Positions 5,591-11,374 of a stretch of DNA of 11,374 nt are shown here, in pieces. The stretch is taken from assembly GCA_025351615.1 (NCBI GenBank), contig JANXVP010000209.1, forward strand, positions 1 through 11,374. The letters run 5' to 3'. Under the pieces are notes generated by a model. That model was not told the DNA's origin, did no database searches, and saw only the letters and a program-made list of their open reading frames with translations. The translations under genes were made by a program, and so were the position numbers. Every line of letters starts with the position of its first letter. Positions within the stretch are counted from its first letter, which is position 1. Source of the DNA: Ramlibacter sp. (GTDB taxonomy: Bacteria > Pseudomonadota > Gammaproteobacteria > Burkholderiales > Burkholderiaceae_C).

Positions 5591-8501
5591 AGGCGTCGTC
5601 CACCACCGGAATGCAGGAGCAGAACAGGTTGCGGTCGCCGTACACGTTGTCGACCCGCCCGATCGGCGACCAGTACTTGGCGTGATGGTACAGGGCTGGT
5701 CTTGCGCCCGACCCGGGGCCTGGCAGAGCAGCCCCCACGTCGCGCGGATAGGCGTGCGTCCACTCTGGCGTGAGCAGGCTGGCGGCAGTGTGTGGCGCGT
5801 GTTTGAGCGGGTTGTCGTCCTGCGGCCAGTCGCCGCGCTCGATCCGCCAGATTTCTTCCCGGATCGCAATCATGGCGTCGACAAAACGGTCGATCTCGCC
5901 CAATGTCTCGCTCTCCGTCGGCTCGACCATCAGCGTGCCGGGCACCGGAAAACTCAGTGTCGGCGCGTGGAAGCCGTAGTCGATCAGGCGCTTGGCGACG
6001 TCCTCGGCGGTGATTCCGCTCGAATCCTTCAGCGGCCGCAGGTCGAGGATGCATTCATGGGCGACATGGCCGTTGGCGCTGGCGTACAGCGTCGGGTAAT
6101 GCGGCTTGAGCCGCACGCTGATGTAATTGGCCGAGAGGATGGCGATCTCGGTGGCGAGCTTCAGGCCGTCGGCGCCCATCATCCGGCAATACATCCAGCT
6201 GATCGGCAGCACGCCCGCGTTCCCGAGTGGCGCGGCGGACACGGCGCCCACTTTCCCGGGAATGCCGCCCGCATGGTGCCCTGGCAGGAACTGCACGAGA
6301 TCATCGACGACGCAAACCGGTCCGACGCCGGGCCCGCCGCCGCCGTGCGGAATACAGAAGGTCTTGTGCAGGTTCAGGTGGCTGACATCGCCGCCAAACT
6401 CGCCGGGCGCGGCGACGCCGACCAGCGCGTTCATGTTGGCGCCGTCGACATAGACGCGGCCGCCGTGCCGGTGCACCAGCGCGCAGAGTTCCTTCACCTG
6501 CATCTCGAACACCCCGTGGGTGCTCGGGTAGGTGATCATCACGCAGGCCAGCCGGTCGGCGTACTGCTCGCATTTGGCCTGCAGATCGGCCAGGTCGACG
6601 TTGCCGTTGTCATCGCAGGCTGTGACCACCACCTGCATGCCCGCCATCTGCGCGCTGGCCGGATTGGTGCCGTGCGCCGACGATGGGATCAGGCAGATCG
6701 TGCGATGGGCGTCGCCCCGGCTTGCATGGAACGCCCGGATCGCAAGCAGGCCGGCGTATTCGCCCTGCGAGCCGGCGTTCGGCTGCAGGCTGATGCCGGC
6801 ATAGCCGGTGGCCTCGCACAGCCATGCGCGCAGCTGCGCGTCGAGCTGCGCATAGCCTGCCAGCTGGTCGCTGGGCGCGAACGGGTGCACATCGGCAAAG
6901 CCGGGCCAGGTGATCGGGATCATCTCGCTGGTCGCGTTCAGCTTCATGGTGCAACTGCCCAGGGGGATCATGCTGCGGTCCAGCGCCAGGTCCTTGTCCG
7001 ACAGCGAGCGGATGTAGCGCAGCATGCCGGTCTCGCTGTGGTGGGTGTTGAAGACCGGATGGGTGAGGAAGCTGCTGCTGCGGCGCAGCGCCTGCGGGAT
7101 CAGCGGTTCAATGCCCTGCTCGAAGCGGGAGAAGTCGGGCAACAGCTGACCGTCGCCCGCAAAAATCTTCCACAGCAGCGCCACGTCGTCCCGGGTCGTG
7201 GTCTCGTCCAGCGAGATGCAGATGTACTCCTCGAAGTAGACCCGCAGGTTTGCCCGCAACGCGCGGGCCCGGCCCACGATCGACTCGGTCGCATCGCCGG
7301 TCTTCAGGCTGAGGGTGTCGAATGCGCCTCCCGATCGCGGTTCGTGCCCGAGTTCCCCGAGCCCCTTCGCAAGGATCGAGGTCAACGTGGCCACCCGCTG
7401 CGCGATGCGGGTCAGACCCTGCGGCCCGTGGTAGACCGCGTACATGCTGGCGACGATCGCCGGCAGCACCTGCGCGGTGCAGATATTCGATGTCGCCTTT
7501 TCGCGCCGGATATGCTGCTCACGCGTCTGCAGTGCCAGCCGGTAAGCCGGGTGGCCGTGGCTGTCGACGCTGACGCCGACCAGGCGTCCGGGCAGCGAGC
7601 GCTTGAATTCGTCGCGGCAGGCCATGTACGCGGCGTGCGGGCCTCCCGCGCCCATCGGCATGCCAAAGCGCTGCGTCGTGCCGACGACGATATCGGCGCC
7701 GAACTCCCCGGGCGGCACCAGCAGCGTCAGGGCCAGCAGGTCGGCGGCGACGATGAACGCGGCCTGCCTGCCATGCACCTTTGCAGCGTCAGCCCGCAGG
7801 TCGTCGATGCGGCCACTGCTCGCGGGATACTGGGCCAGCACGGCGAAGTACTCGCCGTTGAGTGCGCTGTCCCATTCCACGGCCGAATTTGCCAGCACCA
7901 CCTCGATGCCCAGCGGGCCGGCCCGGGTCTGCACCACTTCGATGGTTTGCGGATGGCAGTCGCCGGACACGACGAACACGTCGCTCCTGCATTTGACACT
8001 GCGCCTGGCCAGCGTCATCGCCTCTGCCGCGGCAGTGGCTTCGTCGAGCATCGACGCATTGGCGATCGGCATTGCTGTGAGGTCGCACACCATCGTCTGG
8101 AAGTTCAGCAGCGCTTCCATGCGACCTTGCGAAATCTCCGCCTGGTAGGGCGTATAGGCCGTGTACCAGGCCGGGTTTTCCAGCACGTTGCGCAGCACGA
8201 CCGCGGGCGTGTGGGTGCCGTGGTAGCCCTGGCCGATGAAGCTCCTGAACACCTGGTTCTTTGCGGCCATGGCCTGCAACTCCCGCAGGGCCTCGGCCTC
8301 CGTGACGGGCGGCGGCAGGTCCATTGGCCGGGCGCGTGCGATCGAGCGCGGCACGATGCCGTCGATCAGCGCCCGCCGGGAGGCTTCGCCGACGACCGAC
8401 AGCATGTGGTGTTCGGCGGCTGCATCGATGCCGATGTGGCGCGCCAGGAATTCTGCCGGGTTCTCCAGCTCGCCGAGTGGCGTCGCGGATGGCGTTGGCA
8501 T
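5589..8501 (-). CDS. gcvP: Glycine dehydrogenase (decarboxylating), glycine cleavage P-protein
   Basis: The P-protein binds pyridoxal phosphate, decarboxylates glycine and passes the aminomethyl group to lipoyl-GcvH. At 970 residues it is the single-chain form (E. coli has 957), not the split gcvPA/gcvPB type. The N-terminal half carries [14 protein letters not shown] and [20 protein letters not shown]. The C-terminal half carries [26 protein letters not shown] and [10 protein letters not shown]. The cofactor-binding site is [18 protein letters not shown], where Lys713 should form the Schiff base. No break or frameshift is seen. ATG 8501 lies 8 nt after the gcvH stop without a clear Shine-Dalgarno, so translation probably depends on coupling to gcvH. 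It is the last gene of gcvTHP and ends at a stem-loop. Confidence 0.98.
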   Translation of the reverse strand: MPTPSATPLGELENPAEFLARHIGIDAAAEHHMLSVVGEASRRALIDGIVPRSIARARPMDLPPPVTEAEALRELQAMAAKNQVFRSFIGQGYHGTHTPAVVLRNVLENPAWYTAYTPYQAEISQGRMEALLNFQTMVCDLTAMPIANASMLDEATAAAEAMTLARRSVKCRSDVFVVSGDCHPQTIEVVQTRAGPLGIEVVLANSAVEWDSALNGEYFAVLAQYPASSGRIDDLRADAAKVHGRQAAFIVAADLLALTLLVPPGEFGADIVVGTTQRFGMPMGAGGPHAAYMACRDEFKRSLPGRLVGVSVDSHGHPAYRLALQTREQHIRREKATSNICTAQVLPAIVASMYAVYHGPQGLTRIAQRVATLTSILAKGLGELGHEPRSGGAFDTLSLKTGDATESIVGRARALRANLRVYFEEYICISLDETTTRDDVALLWKIFAGDGQLLPDFSRFEQGIEPLIPQALRRSSSFLTHPVFNTHHSETGMLRYIRSLSDKDLALDRSMIPLGSCTMKLNATSEMIPITWPGFADVHPFAPSDQLAGYAQLDAQLRAWLCEATGYAGISLQPNAGSQGEYAGLLAIRAFHASRGDAHRTICLIPSSAHGTNPASAQMAGMQVVVTACDDNGNVDLADLQAKCEQYADRLACVMITYPSTHGVFEMQVKELCALVHRHGGRVYVDGANMNALVGVAAPGEFGGDVSHLNLHKTFCIPHGGGGPGVGPVCVVDDLVQFLPGHHAGGIPGKVGAVSAAPLGNAGVLPISWMYCRMMGADGLKLATEIAILSANYISVRLKPHYPTLYASANGHVAHECILDLRPLKDSSGITAEDVAKRLIDYGFHAPTLSFPVPGTLMVEPTESETLGEIDRFVDAMIAIREEIWRIERGDWPQDDNPLKHAPHTAASLLTPEWTHAYPRDVGAALPGPGSGARPALYHHAKYWSPIGRVDNVYGDRNLFCSCIPVVDDA

Positions 8502-8509
8502 CGGCGTTC

Positions 8510-8881
8510 TCAGGCGTTCTTGACCAGTTCGGCGTAGGCCGCCTCGTCCATCAGGGCGTCTGCGGCGGGCAGGTCCTCGATCCGGATCCTGAAGAACCAG
8601 CCCTTGCCCATGGGGTCACTGTTGGCCAGCGAGGGGTCGGAGCGCAGCGCCTCGTTGACCTCGGTCACCTCTCCGGTCAGCGGCATGTAGACGTCGGCGG
8701 CGGCCTTGACCGATTCGACGACACCGGCGACTTCGCCCTGGTTGTAGCTGCGGCCGACTTCGGGCAACTCGACGAACACCACGTCGCCGAGCGCGTCCTG
8801 CGCATGAACGGTGATGCCCACCACTGCTTGCTTCGCATCGAGCTTGAGCCATTCGTGGTCGGACGTGTATTTGACGGACAT
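8510..8881 (-). CDS. gcvH: Glycine cleavage system H-protein
   Basis: GcvH is the small lipoylated shuttle that takes the aminomethyl group from GcvP, presents it to GcvT and is re-oxidised by the L-protein (dihydrolipoamide dehydrogenase, not in this window). It has 123 residues, close to the usual length of about 125-130. The N-terminal [11 protein letters not shown] is diagnostic. The lipoylation site is Lys59 in [14 protein letters not shown], followed by [12 protein letters not shown]. The C-terminal [10 protein letters not shown] also fits. The frame is open upstream to 9127, but ATG 8881 is right: AGGAG lies 6 nt upstream (8888-8892), and the protein then begins exactly as its family does. 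It sits 17 nt after gcvT and 8 nt before gcvP. Confidence 0.98.
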   Translation of the reverse strand: MSVKYTSDHEWLKLDAKQAVVGITVHAQDALGDVVFVELPEVGRSYNQGEVAGVVESVKAAADVYMPLTGEVTEVNEALRSDPSLANSDPMGKGWFFRIRIEDLPAADALMDEAAYAELVKNA

Positions 8882-8887
8882 GCTTTT

Positions 8888-8892
8888 CTCCT
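8888..8892 (-). promoter_or_regulatory. Shine-Dalgarno of gcvH
   Basis: AGGAG on the minus strand with a 6-nt spacer to ATG 8881. It lies in the 17-nt gap after gcvT, and rules out the longer open frame that would overlap gcvT. Confidence 0.75.
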
Positions 8893-8898
8893 GGATTT

Positions 8899-10050
8899 TC
8901 AAACTGTCGGGGCGGCCTGGCCGCGGTGATAGCGGTTCGGCACGAAGGGCATGGCGGTGACCTCCATGGGCACGGCCTTGCCGCGAACGATCGCGTGCAG
9001 GCGGGTTCCCGGGGCGGCGTACCGCGAGGCCACGTAGCCCATGGCGATCGGCTGGTCGATGGTGGGTCCAAGCAGGCCGCTGGTGACCGCACCGGCGGCC
9101 TGTCCATCGGGATCCATGAGCTCGCAATGGTCGCGCACCGGCACCCGCTCCAGGGCCACCAGGCCGACCCGCCGGCGCTGCACGGCGCCGGGGTCGTCCA
9201 CCTGGGTCAGCACCTTGTCGGCGCCGGGAAAGCCGCCGGCCCGGGCCCCGCCCAGGCGCCGCACCTTCTGGACGGCCCAGGTCAACCCGGCTTCGGCGGG
9301 CGTCGTGGTGGTGTCGATGTCATTGCCGTACAGGCACAACCCGGCTTCGAGCCTCAGGGAATTGCGGGCGCCGAGCCCGGCTGGCTGGACCTCGGGCTGC
9401 GCCAGCAGTGCGCGGGCCAGCGATTCGGCTTGCGCGGCATCGACCGAGATCTCGAAGCCGTCCTCGCCGGTGTAGCCGCTGCGGGTGATGAAGAGTTCGC
9501 CACCCTTCCAGCCGAACGCAGCGCCGGTCATGAAGACGAGCTTGTCGACACCCGGGGCCACCCGCGACAGCGCATCGACGGCTTTCGGTCCCTGCAGCGC
9601 CAGCAGTCCCCGTTCCGGCATGGCAACCACCGCGCAGCGCGAGCCGATGCTCTTTTCAATGTGCGCGATGTCGCCGGCCTTGCACGCGCCATTGACGATC
9701 ACAAAAATGCTGTCGCCCCGATTCACCAACATCAGGTCGTCGATGATCGTGCCGGCGTCGGTCAGCAGCAAACCATAGCGTTGCCGGTTCACTCCCAGAC
9801 CGATGACGTCGACCGGCACGAGGGTCTCGAAAGCGGCGGCAGCGTCAGGGCCGACCAGCCGCAACTGCCCCATGTGCGACACGTCGAACAGGCCGGCGGC
9901 ATCGCGGGTGTGGCGGTGCTCGGCCATCAGCCCGGCAACGTACTGGACCGGCATCGAATAGCCCGCGAATGGCACCATGCGGGCGCCAAGTTGCAGGTGC
10001 AGCACATGCAGCGGCGTCTTCAGCAGGCCCGATTCGGGGGATGTGTTCAA
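8899..10050 (-). CDS. gcvT: Aminomethyltransferase, glycine cleavage T-protein, TTG start
   Basis: GcvT releases ammonia from aminomethyl-GcvH and moves the one-carbon unit to tetrahydrofolate, giving 5,10-methylene-THF. The 383 residues show the family signatures in order: [20 protein letters not shown] near the start, [33 protein letters not shown] (folate-site Asp in IDDL), [13 protein letters not shown], and [18 protein letters not shown]. The C-terminal barrel ends in [13 protein letters not shown] place the start at TTG 10050, because the next ATG in frame would remove the conserved TPL region and no ATG or GTG lies upstream in frame. Only a weak GGACGG precedes it. A 10- or 14-codon open frame ends in a TGA overlapping this TTG, so re-initiation is possible. 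It heads gcvTHP. Confidence 0.96.
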   Translation of the reverse strand: MNTSPESGLLKTPLHVLHLQLGARMVPFAGYSMPVQYVAGLMAEHRHTRDAAGLFDVSHMGQLRLVGPDAAAAFETLVPVDVIGLGVNRQRYGLLLTDAGTIIDDLMLVNRGDSIFVIVNGACKAGDIAHIEKSIGSRCAVVAMPERGLLALQGPKAVDALSRVAPGVDKLVFMTGAAFGWKGGELFITRSGYTGEDGFEISVDAAQAESLARALLAQPEVQPAGLGARNSLRLEAGLCLYGNDIDTTTTPAEAGLTWAVQKVRRLGGARAGGFPGADKVLTQVDDPGAVQRRRVGLVALERVPVRDHCELMDPDGQAAGAVTSGLLGPTIDQPIAMGYVASRYAAPGTRLHAIVRGKAVPMEVTAMPFVPNRYHRGQAAPTV

Positions 10051-10079
10051 TGGGTCCGTCCAGTGGCAAACAGCTCCAT
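10047..10079 (-). other. Possible mini leader frame overlapping the gcvT start
   Basis: In the 52-nt gap between the ETF-QO gene and gcvT, an ATG at 10079 opens a 10-codon frame ([10 protein letters not shown]). Its TGA shares bases with the gcvT TTG start (sequence TTGA). An in-frame ATG at 10091 would give 14 codons. Both ATGs lie in a small hairpin, CATGGT (10077-10082) and ACCATG (10087-10092), around a 4-nt loop. It may help ribosomes reach the weak TTG by re-initiation. It could also be chance. Confidence 0.25.
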
Positions 10080-10102
10080 GGTACCCACCATGCCCTGCGA
10101 CT

Positions 10103-11374
10103 TCACATGTTCACGTAGTTGGGCCCGCCGCCGCCTTCGGGTGCGACCCAGACGATGTTCTGGGTCGGGTCCTTGATGTCGCAGGTCTTGCAGTGGACGC
10201 AGTTCTGCGCGTTGATCTGCAGCCGGTCGGTGTTGTCCTCGTTCTTCACGAACTCGTAGACGCCGGCCGGGCAATAGCGCGCTTCGGGCCCCGCGTACTT
10301 TGCGAGATTGATGTTCACCGGGACCGATGGATCCTTCAGCGTCAGGTGCGGCGGCTGATTCTCCTCGTGATTCGTGTTCGAAATGAACACCGAGCTGAGT
10401 CGGTCGAAGGTCAGCCTGCCGTCGGGCTTGGGATAGACGATCGGCGTGCACTCGGCCGCGGGCTTCAGGTAGGTGTGGTCCGGCTTCTCGCGGTGGATGG
10501 TCCAGGGCATCCGGCCGCCCAGCACGAACTGTTCGATGCCAGTCATCACGGTGGCGACGCTGCGGCCTTTCTTGAACCACTGCTTGAAGTTGCGTGCCTT
10601 GTTCAGCTCCTCGCGCAGCCAGGATTTCTCGAACAGCGCGGGATAGACGGTCAGCTCGTCGTGCTGCCGGCCGTGGGTGACGGCTTCATACGCCGCCTGC
10701 GCCGCGAGCATGCCGGTCTTGATCGCCGCATGGATGCCCTTGATGCGCGACGTGTTCAGGTAGCCGGCCTCGCAGCCCACCAGCGCGCCGCCGGGGAACA
10801 CGGTCTTGGGAATCGAGAGCAGGCCGCCGACGGTCAGCGAACGCGCGCCATAGGCGATCCGCTTCGCCTGCTTGACCGGCGACTTGCCATTTCCCGGGTT
10901 GCCGTCCCCCTCGAAATACCAGCGGATGTTGGGATGGGTCTTCCAGCGCTGGAATTCCTCAAAGGGGCTCAAGTAGGGGTTGGAGTAGCCCAGTCCGGTC
11001 ACGAAGCCCACAGCGACCTTGTTACCTTCCAGATGGTACAAAAATGCGCCGCCGTAGGTGTCCGATTCCATAGGCCAGCCAGCGCTGTGCATCACAAAGC
11101 CGGGCTGGTGGCGGGCGGGGTCAATCTCCCACAGCTCCTTGATACCCAGGCCCCAGCTCTGTGGGTCTTTGCCATCGTCAAGCTTGAACTTCTCAATCAA
11201 CTGCTTGCCCAGATGGCCGCGCGCGCCTTCGGCAAACACGGTGTACTTCCCCAGCAGCTCCATTCCCAGTTGAAAGCTTTCCATGGGTTCGCCGTCTTTG
11301 CCGATGCCTAGGTTGCCCGTGGCTACGCCTTTGACGGAGCCGTTGTCGTTGTAGAGCACTTCCGCAGCGCTGAA
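10103..11374 (-). CDS. Electron-transfer flavoprotein:ubiquinone oxidoreductase, C-terminal part (5' end beyond window)
   Basis: ETF-QO is a membrane-associated FAD and [4Fe-4S] enzyme that takes electrons from reduced ETF and gives them to ubiquinone. The visible 423 residues are the C-terminal part; the N-terminal FAD-binding fold lies beyond the right edge. The segment TVFAEGARGHLGKQLIEKF and the following HQPGFVMHSAGWP region match the family. FPGGALVGCEAGYLNTSRIK is the FAD-contacting block near the quinone site. The [4Fe-4S] ligands are four Cys at visible positions 368, 392, 395 and 398 (C-X23-C-X2-C-X2-C, in YCPAG and NCVHCKTC). The protein ends soon after, as usual. It lies 52 nt upstream of gcvT on the same strand, with no good terminator between, so read-through into gcvTHP is possible. 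No ETF subunit genes are in view. Confidence 0.96.
   Translation of the reverse strand, partial: FSAAEVLYNDNGSVKGVATGNLGIGKDGEPMESFQLGMELLGKYTVFAEGARGHLGKQLIEKFKLDDGKDPQSWGLGIKELWEIDPARHQPGFVMHSAGWPMESDTYGGAFLYHLEGNKVAVGFVTGLGYSNPYLSPFEEFQRWKTHPNIRWYFEGDGNPGNGKSPVKQAKRIAYGARSLTVGGLLSIPKTVFPGGALVGCEAGYLNTSRIKGIHAAIKTGMLAAQAAYEAVTHGRQHDELTVYPALFEKSWLREELNKARNFKQWFKKGRSVATVMTGIEQFVLGGRMPWTIHREKPDHTYLKPAAECTPIVYPKPDGRLTFDRLSSVFISNTNHEENQPPHLTLKDPSVPVNINLAKYAGPEARYCPAGVYEFVKNEDNTDRLQINAQNCVHCKTCDIKDPTQNIVWVAPEGGGGPNYVNM

Noticed and set aside
5580..8537. A 985-codon open frame on the + strand opposite gcvP.
   Set aside because: It mirrors gcvP codon for codon, has no domain I recognise and an Arg/His/Gln/Ala-rich composition. 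This is the usual antisense shadow of a GC-rich gene.
10051..10102. A glycine riboswitch before gcvT.
   Set aside because: The gap is only 52 nt, too short for even one full glycine aptamer, and shows no such motif. Any riboswitch would have to lie upstream of the ETF-QO gene, outside the window.
8926..11311. Open frames of 416 and 444 codons on the + strand opposite gcvT and the ETF-QO gene.
   Set aside because: Antisense shadows of well-identified genes, low complexity, no family likeness, no ribosome-binding site.

Overview
The window is GC-rich chromosomal DNA (11,374 bp) of mostly housekeeping genes, probably from a betaproteobacterium of the Burkholderiales type. This placement rests on the GC content, the contiguous gcvT-gcvH-gcvP order, and the general look of the GcvP, AroQ and YgiD-type proteins. 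It is an inference, not a phylogenetic result. I see no rRNA, tRNA, CRISPR array, insertion sequence, phage gene or plasmid gene.

Left part (1-1634, all + strand): a 62-residue ribbon-helix-helix protein and a 73-residue unknown protein, 4 nt apart, precede aroQ (type II 3-dehydroquinate dehydratase, shikimate pathway). A cytoplasmic FrnE-like DsbA-family oxidoreductase with a CPWC active site follows 16 nt later. A perfect 9-bp inverted repeat lies between the unknown protein and aroQ.

Middle-left (1647-2541, - strand): two stand-alone CheY-like receivers lie in tandem, each with an intact phosphorylation site. Neither has an output domain, and no histidine kinase lies nearby. The upstream one starts at a TTG behind a strong AAGGAG. 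A terminator-like stem-loop lies further upstream in its sense direction.

Middle (2711-5528): a GT39/ArnT-like membrane glycosyltransferase (+) converges on a GtrA-family membrane protein (-), and their stop codons overlap. Both families work with polyprenyl-phosphate-linked sugars, but the GT2 synthase usually paired with GtrA is absent here. Divergent from gtrA-like is a LigB/YgiD-type extradiol dioxygenase with its four expected metal-binding histidines.

Right part (5589-11374, - strand): a glycine cleavage operon reads gcvT, gcvH, gcvP with gaps of 17 and 8 nt. Just upstream on the same strand is the C-terminal part of electron-transfer flavoprotein:ubiquinone oxidoreductase (ETF-QO), cut by the window edge. 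The cleavage enzymes oxidise glycine to CO2, NH3 and methylene-tetrahydrofolate. ETF-QO passes electrons from ETF-dependent dehydrogenases, which can include those for sarcosine and dimethylglycine, to quinone. A dioxygenase/gcvP convergent gap holds a strong 10-bp stem-loop.

Three genes appear to use TTG starts (the upstream receiver, the gtrA-like gene and gcvT). I did not find a clearly new multi-gene system. The most open items are the small RHH/unknown pair, the orphan receiver pair, and a tiny open frame whose stop overlaps the TTG start of gcvT.
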